From contig NZ_AECZ01000003.1 of NCBI RefSeq assembly GCF_000179555.1, forward strand, positions 1 to 64,000: DNA of 64,000 bases, given 5' to 3'. Origin of the DNA: Solidesulfovibrio fructosivorans JJ] (lineage in GTDB: Bacteria; Desulfobacterota; Desulfovibrionia; Desulfovibrionales; Desulfovibrionaceae). Positions within the stretch are counted from its first letter, which is position 1. The number at the start of each line of letters is the position of its first letter. Position numbers and translations under genes: made by a program. Positions 45,830 through 54,536 of the stretch are shown one piece after another. A model generated the notes under the pieces. That model was not told the origin of the DNA, did not search any database, and was given only the letters and a program-made list of their open reading frames with translations.

Positions 45830-47491
45830 ATGCCAATATCCACGACGACCGCCGGCACGCATCCGGCCGCGCCGCCGCAGCCCGGATCCCCGGGTTTTTT
45901 TGCCCGCCTGGACTGGGGCCTTGTCGTCGTTTTGCTCGCGGCCGCCTTTTTGCTGTTCTACAATCTGGGCCAGCGGCCCTTCTGGCAGGACGAGGCCGAA
46001 ACGGCCTGCCTGGCCAGAAACGTCTTGCACTCCGGCCTGCCCTACGCCTCCGACGGGGTCAATGTCGTGTCCCAGGAGGAGGCCCGTGAGTTCGACAAGA
46101 CCGGCGGCTACCTGTGGCGCTGGTCCCCCTGGATTCAGATCTACATGCAGGCGGCGGGCATGGCCGTCGGCGGCATGGACACCGCCCCGGCCCGTTTCCC
46201 CTTCGCCCTGGCCGCGCTTCTGGCCATCTTCTGGACCTACCGGCTGGTGCGCCGCCACTTCGGCGACCGGTCGTGGGCCTTGCTGGCCGCCATTTTGCTC
46301 ACCAGCTGCGTGCCTTTCTTGCTGATCGGCCGGCAGGCCCGCTACTACGCCCCGGGCACGCTTTTCGTGCTGTGGGCCCTGGACGCCTTCTTTTCCGACT
46401 GGCAGCGGCGCTGGGGGCCGTTTTGGGCCATTTTCGCCTCCATGGTCCTGCTTTTTCACGCCAACTATCTGCTCTTTTTGAGCTTCGCCCCAACGGCCCT
46501 GGCCGCCGCCGCCCTGGTCTATCCCGAGCGCATGGCCTGGAAGCGGCTGGGCCTTTTGACCCTGCTCACCACGGTCGTGGCCGTGGTGCCGGGAATCCTG
46601 CTCTACCGCATCGGCCGGCAAAGCGGCATGTTCGACATCCTGCTCGTGCCGGAAAACCTGATGCTCTACTTTGCCGACCTGTGCATGTTCTGTATCCCGC
46701 TGCCCGTATCGGCGGCCCTGGTCTGGCGCTGGCGGGGCTTTTTCACCAGGCTCAGGCGCCCCGACGATCCCGGCGAGACGTTCGTGCTTTTTTCCGCCGT
46801 GCTGATCGTCATGAGCCTGCTTTTTCTCGGCATCGTGCCCCAGCGCTTTTTCCGCTACATCGCCCATCTGCTGCCCCTTTGCGCCATCCTGCTCGCCTGG
46901 TGCGTGCGCCGGCTGTGGGGCTTTTCCCGGCCCGCCTCGGTGATGCTTTTCATCCTGCTGGCGTTTACCAACTGGCTGGCCGTCTACCCCATGGAGCGGC
47001 TCAAGATCGTCAACCGCCCCTGGCAAAACGATTTTCGCCAGCTCACCTCGCTCAATTTTCCCTTGAAGCTCCTCGTCACCGAGCTCGTCTGCGGCTATCC
47101 CGACGTCAACACGAGCATCGTGGAATTTTTCAAGACCCACGCCAAGCCCGGACAGACGGTGCTGGCCGAGTACGGCGATTTGCCGCTGATGTTTTACGTG
47201 CCGGGGCTCAGGGTCCTGGGGGGGCTGCAAGGGCCGGTGCCGCCGGGCACGGTGCCGGACTGGGTGCTTCGACGCCGGGTGGTGCGGGTCAACCGCGACC
47301 GCTTTCTTTTCGGCGCCCGGGAATATACCGACGGCATGGACCTTTCGGGCCGCTACGAACGCGTGCCCCTGTCCCTTCCCGACGAGACCTTCGGCAACCG
47401 CACCGACGACCCCAACCACCACTATTTCATGCCGGTGGAGCCCCCGAACAAGTCGCTGGAAATCTGGCGGCTCAAGGAGCCTCGGTCGTGA
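45830..47491 (+). CDS. GT-C (PMT/ArnT-like) membrane glycosyltransferase family protein
   Basis: A 553-residue polytopic protein with about 11 membrane segments and an extracytoplasmic tail. The first loop carries FWQDEAETACLARNVL, the acidic catalytic-loop motif typical of GT39/GT83 enzymes that use polyprenyl-phosphate sugars. A long C-terminal soluble region follows (about residues 400-553). It is the first of three overlapping genes, sharing GTGA with the next. The sugar and acceptor are unknown. Confidence 0.82.
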   Translation: MPISTTTAGTHPAAPPQPGSPGFFARLDWGLVVVLLAAAFLLFYNLGQRPFWQDEAETACLARNVLHSGLPYASDGVNVVSQEEAREFDKTGGYLWRWSPWIQIYMQAAGMAVGGMDTAPARFPFALAALLAIFWTYRLVRRHFGDRSWALLAAILLTSCVPFLLIGRQARYYAPGTLFVLWALDAFFSDWQRRWGPFWAIFASMVLLFHANYLLFLSFAPTALAAAALVYPERMAWKRLGLLTLLTTVVAVVPGILLYRIGRQSGMFDILLVPENLMLYFADLCMFCIPLPVSAALVWRWRGFFTRLRRPDDPGETFVLFSAVLIVMSLLFLGIVPQRFFRYIAHLLPLCAILLAWCVRRLWGFSRPASVMLFILLAFTNWLAVYPMERLKIVNRPWQNDFRQLTSLNFPLKLLVTELVCGYPDVNTSIVEFFKTHAKPGQTVLAEYGDLPLMFYVPGLRVLGGLQGPVPPGTVPDWVLRRRVVRVNRDRFLFGAREYTDGMDLSGRYERVPLSLPDETFGNRTDDPNHHYFMPVEPPNKSLEIWRLKEPRS

Positions 47492-47931
47492 AGCGCGTAT
47501 TGACCCGGGAGAACGTGGTGCGGCTGCTTTTGCTCGTGGCCCTTGGCGGCACCCTTTACAAAGGTTTCATGAAGACGCCCGAGGCGGCCTCCTGGCTGCG
47601 GCCCCGGGATTTCTTCAACGGGCTGGTCAATGACGGCGAGAACACCGCCATCATGAAGGAGCGCCACCGCGACGTGCTCGAGGCCACGGATAAGGCCGTG
47701 CGCGTGCGCCTGTCCGAGCTGCGCTCCGGCGTGTACAAGCCGGCCAAGGGCTCCCTGGTCGACGAGGAATCGCTCACCCGGGCCATCCGCAAGGACCAGG
47801 CCACCCGCGAACGGGCCGTGGACGACGAGGTGCGGGCCTGGGAAAAGCTTGAGCGGGCCAGACGCCTGGAAGCCGCGCACTGGCGCATGGGCCTTGGCTG
47901 CGCCGAAGCCGGGGAGGGCGGCAAGCCGTGA
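47488..47931 (+). CDS. Small hypothetical protein with N-terminal membrane anchor
   Basis: A 147-residue protein that starts at GTG 47488, overlapping the preceding stop as GTGA, with AAGGAG 8 bases upstream. A short hydrophobic stretch (residues 11-22, VVRLLLLVALGG) is followed by a charged, mostly helical soluble domain (RHRDVLEATDKAVRVRLSEL). I do not recognise the family. Its tight coupling to the GT-C gene and to the next gene suggests a role with the membrane glycosyltransferase, perhaps as an accessory subunit. Confidence 0.6.
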   Translation: MKRVLTRENVVRLLLLVALGGTLYKGFMKTPEAASWLRPRDFFNGLVNDGENTAIMKERHRDVLEATDKAVRVRLSELRSGVYKPAKGSLVDEESLTRAIRKDQATRERAVDDEVRAWEKLERARRLEAAHWRMGLGCAEAGEGGKP

Positions 47932-48455
47932 GTCGTACCGGACGCAACCTCAAGCGGTCGCTTCTCGCCGTGCTGGCCGTGATCGTTCTCGGCGTGGGCG
48001 CGCTTGTCTGGTTCGGGGCCTGGTATTACCCGGCCCTCGGGCTTGCCGGCATTCCCAAGGACGACTACCGCCGGGCCATGGACATCGCCGTGCGGGGCAT
48101 GACCGCCTCGGAGGGGTTGGCCTTCGAGGATTGGGATTTCATGAAATTCCGGCAGGTGGAGCGCGGCGGCGAGGCCTACGCCTGGGGCGCGGCGCGCTGC
48201 CGGGCCAGGGACGGCTCCACCTCCTTTTATTGGGTCTATCTGGAATGGAGCAAGAAGCGCGGCCAGTGGCTGCGCAATTTCAGCGAGGAACTGGCCACGC
48301 CGGACGACGAGATCTATTTCACCCGGACCTCCCCCGGCCAGTTCGGCCGGGCCCGGCTGGCCCTGGGCAAAATCCTCGGCCAGCTTGCCGCCCATGTCCG
48401 GGAAGCCCGCGGCTTCGGCCATAATCCCCAAGACTTGCCAAGCCCCGGCCTTTGA
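47928..48455 (+). CDS. Hypothetical membrane-anchored periplasmic protein
   Basis: A 175-residue protein with an N-terminal membrane segment (residues 11-32, LLAVLAVIVLGVGALVWFG) and a soluble, probably periplasmic domain (DWDFMKFRQVERGGEAYAWG; WVYLEWSKKRGQWLRNF). The GTG start at 47928 overlaps the previous stop as GTGA. I do not recognise it. It ends 125 bases before the alpha-oxoamine synthase gene. Confidence 0.62.
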   Translation: MSRTGRNLKRSLLAVLAVIVLGVGALVWFGAWYYPALGLAGIPKDDYRRAMDIAVRGMTASEGLAFEDWDFMKFRQVERGGEAYAWGAARCRARDGSTSFYWVYLEWSKKRGQWLRNFSEELATPDDEIYFTRTSPGQFGRARLALGKILGQLAAHVREARGFGHNPQDLPSPGL

Positions 48456-48580
48456 CGTATTGGCCGTTTCTCCGGTCATATGCCGGAATGCGGCCTGGCC
48501 AAAAGGCCGCCGGGCGGCGTCACTCTCCCCCCAGGCTTTTACCGTCCGCTTGCAAACCACACGAGGAAGAAACAATCGCC

Positions 48581-49867
48581 ATGACACTGCGCCAACGTTG
48601 CGACCACTTCAATGCCTTGCATTCGAGCATATCCGCCCAGGGGATCAATCCCTATTTCAGGCCCATATCCAAGACTTGGGGCACCGAGGTCGAAGTGGAC
48701 GGCAAGCGTCTGGTCATGATCGGTTCCAACGACTACCTGGGGCTTAGCCATGACCCCCGGGTCATGGACGCCTCGGCCCGGGCCGTCTACGATTGGGGCA
48801 CCGGCCCCGGCGGTTCCCGCTTTTTGAGCGGCAACATGGTGCTGCACCATGCCCTGGAGGAAAGGCTGGCCGCCTTTGTCGGCAAACGCCACGCCGTGGT
48901 CCACGTCACGGGATTTAGCACCAACATGGGGGCGCTCGGCGTCCTGGTCACCCCGGCCGATACCGTCATCTGCGACCGGGAAAACCACGCCAGTATTTTC
49001 GAAGGCATCAAGAACACCCGCGCCCGGCTGGTCACCTTCGCCCACAACGACGCGGCCCAGGCGCGAAAGCGCGTGGAGGACGCCAAGGCCGCCCGGCCCG
49101 ACGGCGACGTGTTCCTGGTCACCGAGGGCGTGTTCAGCATGTCCGGCGAGCTGGCCGTCCTCGACGAGCTGGCCGCCATCAAAGCCGACCATCCCGACAT
49201 CGTCTTTTATCTCGACGACGCCCACGGCCTCGGCGTGTTCGGCCGGGGAGGGCGCGGCGCGGCGGACCATTTCGACATCACCGACAAGGTCGATTTCATC
49301 ATGGGCACCTTCAGCAAGTCCATGGCGTCCATCGGCGGGTTCATCGCCGGCGACGACGAGGATATGCTGCGGTTTTTGCGCTACCAGTCGCGCACCCAGA
49401 TTTTTTCCGCCGCCCTGCCGGCCGCCAACACCGTGGCCGTGCTCACCTGCCTGGACATTTTGGAGCGTGAGCCCGAGCGGGTGGACCGCCTCCACGCGGT
49501 CACCCTGCGCATGCGTCAGGCCTACAAGGATATCGGCCTACGCATCGGCGCCTCGGCCTCGCCGATCATTCCCATCATCATCGGCTCCGACGAAAAGGCC
49601 TTCCAATTTTCGCGCGCCCTGTTCGAGGCCGGCGTCTTCGCCCTGCCGGCCGTCTATCCGGCCGTGCCGCGCGGCCAGGCGCTGATCCGGACCGCCTACA
49701 TGAGCACCCACCAGGACCGGCAGCTCGATTTCGTGCTTTCGGTCCTCGACCGTCTGGCCCGGGAGTTCGGCGTGCGCGAGTGCGACATGGCCGAGGATAT
49801 GGATGCGGTGTGCCCGGATGGGGACGTCGCCGAGGCCTCGGGCCGCTCGAGGCTCTCGTACTTGTAA
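48581..49867 (+). CDS. Serine palmitoyltransferase-like alpha-oxoamine synthase
   Basis: A 428-residue PLP enzyme of the alpha-oxoamine synthase family (SPT, KBL, BioF, HemA). The PLP-binding lysine lies in MGTFSKSMASIGGFIAGD (Lys246). The TFSKS form, rather than the GTLGK/GTLGKA form of KBL and BioF, points to serine palmitoyltransferase. Other marks are GSNDYLGL, the substrate His in RENHASIFEG, and YLDDAHGLGVFG. It would condense an amino acid (probably serine) with an acyl thioester to begin sphingoid base synthesis. The ATG 48581 has AGGAAG about 11 bases upstream. Neighbours: an ABC/TolC/HlyD exporter and a GNAT-fold acyltransferase. Confidence 0.7.
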   Translation: MTLRQRCDHFNALHSSISAQGINPYFRPISKTWGTEVEVDGKRLVMIGSNDYLGLSHDPRVMDASARAVYDWGTGPGGSRFLSGNMVLHHALEERLAAFVGKRHAVVHVTGFSTNMGALGVLVTPADTVICDRENHASIFEGIKNTRARLVTFAHNDAAQARKRVEDAKAARPDGDVFLVTEGVFSMSGELAVLDELAAIKADHPDIVFYLDDAHGLGVFGRGGRGAADHFDITDKVDFIMGTFSKSMASIGGFIAGDDEDMLRFLRYQSRTQIFSAALPAANTVAVLTCLDILEREPERVDRLHAVTLRMRQAYKDIGLRIGASASPIIPIIIGSDEKAFQFSRALFEAGVFALPAVYPAVPRGQALIRTAYMSTHQDRQLDFVLSVLDRLAREFGVRECDMAEDMDAVCPDGDVAEASGRSRLSYL

Positions 49868-49931
49868 AGCGCCCCTGCCTCCGGTATAGGCGCGGGAGCT
49901 CCTTATTCTGGGACGCCTCCCGGTACACAGC

Positions 49932-51185
49932 ATGGCTATTGGAAAACGAAAGAAGATAACCGTCGCGGAACTCGACCGCATTCGGCGTCGCGGCGCCGGC
50001 CCTATGCGGTATTACGACCTCGTGCGCGTCAGCGTGCGCGAGGTCGTGCGCAAGCGCCGACGCTACATCGGCGTTATGGCGTCCATTGCCCTTGGCATGG
50101 CGGGGTTTATCGTCATCATCACCATGGGCAACGACCTCAAGAAAAATTTCAACAACGACCTCGACTTGCTCGGCGGCGCGACCATCATCAACGTGATGTT
50201 CGAGCAGCAGCCGCTGGAGCGCCAGGAATGGTTTCGCGACCGGACCCTGGACGCCCTGGCCCGCATTCCGGGCGTTTCCGACATCACCAAGGTGGCGCTG
50301 AAAACCAATGCGCTGACCACTTGGCACGACAGGATTTTCGGCTTCAACCTGGTCGGTTGCGAAGCCAATTATTGGAAGGTCTTTTCCTTCAACGCCGCCG
50401 AAGGCCGTCTTTTCGACGAGCGGGACATCGAGGAAGGGGCGCGCGTGTGCGTGGTGGGCGTGGACCTGGCCCGCCAGATGTTCGGCGCGGGCAAGGACGC
50501 CATCGGCAAGATCCTGTCCATCGACGACAACCTCTATACCGTCGTCGGCATTCTCGGCGGCGTGCGCGCCGGCGACCGCAGCCAGTTCGTGTTTCTGCCC
50601 ATCTCCACGGCCATGGCCCGGGTGGTGAACATCTCCATGCCCTACAGCGCCTACGTGCGTTGCGCCACATGGGACGACGTGGCCCCGGTGTCCAAGGCCA
50701 TCCCCGGCGTGGTCAAGGCCAATCAGATCGACCGGGGGCTGCGGGTCAACGTGGCCTGGGAGCCCCTCAAGCAGGTGCAGCGCATCTTCTGGTGGGTGGA
50801 GCTTTTCATCTACAGCTCCATTGTGGCCACCATGATTCTCGGCGGCTTCGGCATCTGGAACATCATGATGGCCACGGTCACGAGCCGCACACGTGAAATC
50901 GGCCTCAAAAAGGCCATGGGCGCCCTGGATACCGACATCCTTTACCAGTTTCTTTTCGAGGCCCTGTGCGTCACCCTGACCTCGTCCGTGGTGGGTGTGG
51001 TCCTCGGCCGGGTGGGCATCGAATACATGAGCCGGATGCTCGGCTCCAGGCCGCCGGAAGGATTGTTTTTCGTCTGCTTGTTGCTGGGGCTTGTCTTCGC
51101 CGCCGTCCTCGGCATCGGCGCCGGCCTTTATCCCTCCATCCGGGCCAGCCGGATGCAGGTCGTGGATGCCATGCGCTATGAGTAA
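49932..51185 (+). CDS. MacB/FtsX-type ABC transporter permease
   Basis: A 417-residue inner membrane permease with the MacB/LolC topology: TM1 near residues 45-68, a large periplasmic domain (about 70-285), then three membrane segments (about 290-410) including FSSIVATMILGGFGIWNIMM-type sequence and the conserved TSRTREIGLKKAMGA loop that contacts the ATPase. It lacks a fused ATPase, which is supplied by the next gene, overlapping by 8 bases. The ATG at 49932 has no strong Shine-Dalgarno, and an ATG at 50004 (MRYYDLVRVS) is an alternative. Such permeases act mechanically on lipids, peptides or lipoproteins in the periplasm. Confidence 0.9.
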   Translation: MAIGKRKKITVAELDRIRRRGAGPMRYYDLVRVSVREVVRKRRRYIGVMASIALGMAGFIVIITMGNDLKKNFNNDLDLLGGATIINVMFEQQPLERQEWFRDRTLDALARIPGVSDITKVALKTNALTTWHDRIFGFNLVGCEANYWKVFSFNAAEGRLFDERDIEEGARVCVVGVDLARQMFGAGKDAIGKILSIDDNLYTVVGILGGVRAGDRSQFVFLPISTAMARVVNISMPYSAYVRCATWDDVAPVSKAIPGVVKANQIDRGLRVNVAWEPLKQVQRIFWWVELFIYSSIVATMILGGFGIWNIMMATVTSRTREIGLKKAMGALDTDILYQFLFEALCVTLTSSVVGVVLGRVGIEYMSRMLGSRPPEGLFFVCLLLGLVFAAVLGIGAGLYPSIRASRMQVVDAMRYE

Positions 51186-51882
51186 TCAATACGATCATAC
51201 CGACGACAACGCGCTTGTCATCGACATCAACGGGCTGACCAAGACCTACAGCACCGGGCTCGAACCGATTTCGGTGCTCAAGGACGTCAATCTGCACGTG
51301 CGGCGTGGGGAAATGGTCGCGGTCATGGGGCCGTCCGGTTCGGGCAAATCCACCCTGCTTTTCTGCCTGGGGCTTTTTCAGCCCCCGTCCACGGGATCCT
51401 ACAAGGTGGCCGGGGTGGAGGTCTTGACCCTGTCCCGCGACCAGCAGGCCATTTTTCGCCGGGAGATGCTCGGATTTGTTTTTCAGACTTGTGACCTGCT
51501 TGAAAACTCCACCGTGTACGAGAATCTGGAACTGCCGCTGATCTACGCCGGCGTGCGCCGCAGGGAGCGGCCCGAACGGATTCGCGAGGCGCTTTCCATG
51601 GTCAACCTCGAACACCGCATCCACCAGCCGTCCAACCGGCTGTCCGGCGGTGAGCGGCAGCGGGTGTCCATCGCCAGGGCCCTGGTCAACGAACCGGAGT
51701 TTATTTTGGCGGATGAGCCCACCGGCCAGCTTGACCGGGAAAACAGCCTGCGTGTATTGGAGTATTTTACAAAGATTACGGAAGAAGCCCGCACGGCCAT
51801 GGTCGTGGTCACCCACGACGCGATGACGGCCGAGCATTGCACACGCACGTGCGTCCTGACGGACGGCCGCCTCAACGGTTGA
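51178..51882 (+). CDS. MacB/LolD-type ABC transporter ATP-binding protein
   Basis: A 234-residue ATPase with Walker A GPSGSGKST (about residue 53), the signature LSGGERQRVSIARAL and Walker B FILADEPT, followed by the switch His in VVVTHD. The Q-loop is VFQTCDLLENSTVYENLELP. The ATG at 51178 overlaps the end of the permease by 8 bases. It ends 21 bases before the outer membrane protein gene. It pairs with the permease to power an envelope-spanning exporter. Confidence 0.95.
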   Translation: MSNQYDHTDDNALVIDINGLTKTYSTGLEPISVLKDVNLHVRRGEMVAVMGPSGSGKSTLLFCLGLFQPPSTGSYKVAGVEVLTLSRDQQAIFRREMLGFVFQTCDLLENSTVYENLELPLIYAGVRRRERPERIREALSMVNLEHRIHQPSNRLSGGERQRVSIARALVNEPEFILADEPTGQLDRENSLRVLEYFTKITEEARTAMVVVTHDAMTAEHCTRTCVLTDGRLNG

Positions 51883-51903
51883 ACGCTCGACGGGGAGGAG
51901 CGC

Positions 51904-53574
51904 ATGACCAGGGAATTTACCAACGGACATCGGATCGATGCGTCGCAGGGGGGCGTTGTCCGCCGTTTTCGGGCGGGACGCGCGACGGTGCGGGCCATGG
52001 CCGTGGCGCTGTGTCTGGCACTGATATTCGCCTGCCTGCCGGCCTGGGCCGGCTCGTCCCGGTATACCAAGGACAAGGGCGTCCCCGCTGCGGCTCCGGC
52101 CGCGTCGTCTGTTTCGGCGCCCGCGCCGAAGGCCGCCGCCAAGGCGTCCGGGGAAGAGCCGGCGCCGAGTTTCGCCAAAGCCGCCGGGGGACTCGCCCTG
52201 GGCTCGACCACGTTGCGTTCGCCCGCCGACTTCCAGGAATGCGTGCGCGTGGCCCTGAGCCAGTCGCCGCTTTTGACCAAAAGTTCCATCGAGATCGAAT
52301 CCAGGCGCCTGGACGTGGGGGATGCCTACTCCCAGTACATTCCCACTATCATCATGAGCACGACCTTCTACCTGCGCCTGCCGGAGTATAAAAATACGGC
52401 CGCGCCCACGGCTTGGTCGTCGGTCATGCAGAACGCCTCGTCCAACCCCACCCAAAACCTTTCCAATTCCATCTCGGCGGCCAACGCCGTCTACTCGGGC
52501 AACTCCAACAACCGTAACCGCAAGACCTACGACCTGAACTTCTCCACAGGAGCCTGGAACCCGCTTTTGACCGCTTTCGAGGTCCAGGCGAAAAAAGAGA
52601 TGGTCAACATCGCCGTTCTGTCCCACCTCAAAGTCATCGACGAGGGGCTCAAACGGCTCGGCACCACCTTTTTGCAGCTCGGCATGGTCGAAAAAATGTT
52701 GAAGCTGTCCAAGGAACGGGAAGATCTGGCCGTCAAAAACCTCGAGTACGTGAAAACCAAGGCCGGCCTCGGCCAGGGCGCCCAGCTCGATGTGCGCATC
52801 GCCGAAACGCGCATCAACATGGCCAAGGCCGAAGCGGAAAAAATGCGGACCACCCGCAGCGTGCTCCAGGACGAGATGAAGTTCATTATGGGCATCCCCT
52901 TTGTCCAGAAAATCAATCTCGACCTCACCAACGCCCCGGGCCAGGTTCTTGAGGACTTCAACCCGGCCTCGGTCACCGATGAGCGGCTGCGCAAGCATTC
53001 CTTCAAACTGCGCATCCACGATTACGAACTTTCGTTGCAGCGGAAAAACATCGCCCTGTCCTATATTCACTTTTTGCCGACCTTCTCTTTCGGCTTCACC
53101 TCGGTGTCCACGCTCAACAACACCTCCTACAAGGAGGACACCTCGGCGCTGCCGTTCATGTATCCTAACCTGTCGTTCAATTTCCCCTTCGACTGGTGGA
53201 CTAAAAGCCGCGACGTGAGCCGGCAATACAAGAAGCTGGCTCAAAAAAACGTCGAGGGGCGCAATCTGGAATTCACCCTCATGAGCGAGTTCCAGCAGGC
53301 CCTGGCCAAGCTGCGTTCGGCCAATTCCGACGTCAAATTCGCCAACTCCACGATGGAGTTGCAAAAGCTGACCACACAGCAGGCCCAGTTCCGGTTTGAA
53401 TCCGGCCAGGCCGAATACGACGCCATCGTCAAGGCCATGGCCGACTACCTGGACAGCCGGCAGACCTTGATCACGAAGGAATACCAGCGCGACGTCGACA
53501 TGCTCGAGGTCCGGTCCATCTCCGGCGACTTCCAGGACCGCTACATCAACGCCACTGTCATGGAGAACATCTAA
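51904..53574 (+). CDS. TolC-like outer membrane efflux protein
   Basis: A 556-residue outer membrane factor. A signal peptide (residues about 28-49, AMAVALCLALIFACLPAWA) is preceded by a long basic N-terminus. Next is an Ala/Pro-rich linker (residues 57-85), then two tandem efflux-type coiled-coil repeats (about 105-540). GGGGAGGAG precedes the ATG. It is followed without a gap by the HlyD-like adaptor. Together with the permease, ATPase and adaptor it makes a complete tripartite MacAB-TolC-like system. Confidence 0.88.
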   Translation: MTREFTNGHRIDASQGGVVRRFRAGRATVRAMAVALCLALIFACLPAWAGSSRYTKDKGVPAAAPAASSVSAPAPKAAAKASGEEPAPSFAKAAGGLALGSTTLRSPADFQECVRVALSQSPLLTKSSIEIESRRLDVGDAYSQYIPTIIMSTTFYLRLPEYKNTAAPTAWSSVMQNASSNPTQNLSNSISAANAVYSGNSNNRNRKTYDLNFSTGAWNPLLTAFEVQAKKEMVNIAVLSHLKVIDEGLKRLGTTFLQLGMVEKMLKLSKEREDLAVKNLEYVKTKAGLGQGAQLDVRIAETRINMAKAEAEKMRTTRSVLQDEMKFIMGIPFVQKINLDLTNAPGQVLEDFNPASVTDERLRKHSFKLRIHDYELSLQRKNIALSYIHFLPTFSFGFTSVSTLNNTSYKEDTSALPFMYPNLSFNFPFDWWTKSRDVSRQYKKLAQKNVEGRNLEFTLMSEFQQALAKLRSANSDVKFANSTMELQKLTTQQAQFRFESGQAEYDAIVKAMADYLDSRQTLITKEYQRDVDMLEVRSISGDFQDRYINATVMENI

Positions 53575-54525
53575 ATGCGGCAGCTTGTCACGCTTTTGGC
53601 CGCCATCTGCCTGCTGGCCGCAAGCACGGCCGGCATGGCCCAGGACAAGGCTCCGGACGGGAAGCAGCCCGCCAAGCAGGAGACGCCCGACTCGTTTCGG
53701 CCCGCGACGATCAATTTTTCCGGCAAGCTCTACAGCCCGGTCAAATTGTCTGTGTTTTTGCCCTATAACGCAAAGATAACGGCCCTTTCCGGGAAGATCG
53801 GCCAGCAGGTCAAACGCGACGACATCCTGGCCCGTTACGAGATCCCCCTTGAAACGCGCATGGACGAGAAGACCAAGCTCTCACCGGCCAACATCAAGGA
53901 AATCGAGTACAAGATAGCCATGGCCGACAAGGAGATTGATCGCCTTTCCGCCAAGGCCAAGGAACTCCAGGCCATGAGTCAGCGCAACATGGCCTCCCAG
54001 CAGTCCCTGACCATGAACTCCAAGGAGATCGAGGTCTACCGCAAGGAAAAGACCTCCCTGGCCGAGCAGTTGACCCTGGCCCGCGAGCTCCTGTCCGATC
54101 ACGTGGAGCTGGCCGAGGACCGCTTCGGCAAGGCCGCGGGTGTGGGCAAGATGCCCAAGGACGGCATCATCAAGGCCCCGACCGACGGCTATGTCATGTG
54201 GATGAATCCGGAGCTGCGCCTCGGGGTCAAGCTGGCCAAGGACGCCGAGCTGTTCCAGGTCGGCAAGCTCAACCCCATGATCATCCGGGCCCAGGTCCAT
54301 GAGATCGAGGCCCAGAAGCTCAAGGAAGGCGAGGCGGCCACCGTCACCTTCGACTCCATGCCGGGCAAGACGTATTCCGCCACGGTGTCGCGCATCCCCT
54401 GGGCGCCCATTCCCTCTACCCTGCAGCAGCCCTCGTATTACGACGTTGAGTTGACCATTCCCAACCCGACGCTGGAACTCAAGGAAGGCCTCAAGGGGCA
54501 GATCACCATTCAGCCCGACAAATAA
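53575..54525 (+). CDS. HlyD/MacA-like periplasmic adaptor protein (copy 2)
   Basis: A 316-residue secreted adaptor: signal peptide (MRQLVTLLAAICLLAASTAG, cut near MAQ), a lipoyl-like half motif (KITALSGKIGQQVKRDD), a helical hairpin (about residues 105-185) and C-terminal beta-barrel domain. It starts immediately after the TolC-like stop. It is a diverged paralogue of the protein at 38506-39525, matching best in the beta-barrel part near QVHEIEAQKLKEGEAATV. Its neighbours make it the bridging subunit of the exporter. Confidence 0.88.
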   Translation: MRQLVTLLAAICLLAASTAGMAQDKAPDGKQPAKQETPDSFRPATINFSGKLYSPVKLSVFLPYNAKITALSGKIGQQVKRDDILARYEIPLETRMDEKTKLSPANIKEIEYKIAMADKEIDRLSAKAKELQAMSQRNMASQQSLTMNSKEIEVYRKEKTSLAEQLTLARELLSDHVELAEDRFGKAAGVGKMPKDGIIKAPTDGYVMWMNPELRLGVKLAKDAELFQVGKLNPMIIRAQVHEIEAQKLKEGEAATVTFDSMPGKTYSATVSRIPWAPIPSTLQQPSYYDVELTIPNPTLELKEGLKGQITIQPDK

Positions 54526-54536
54526 GTCTGTATAAC

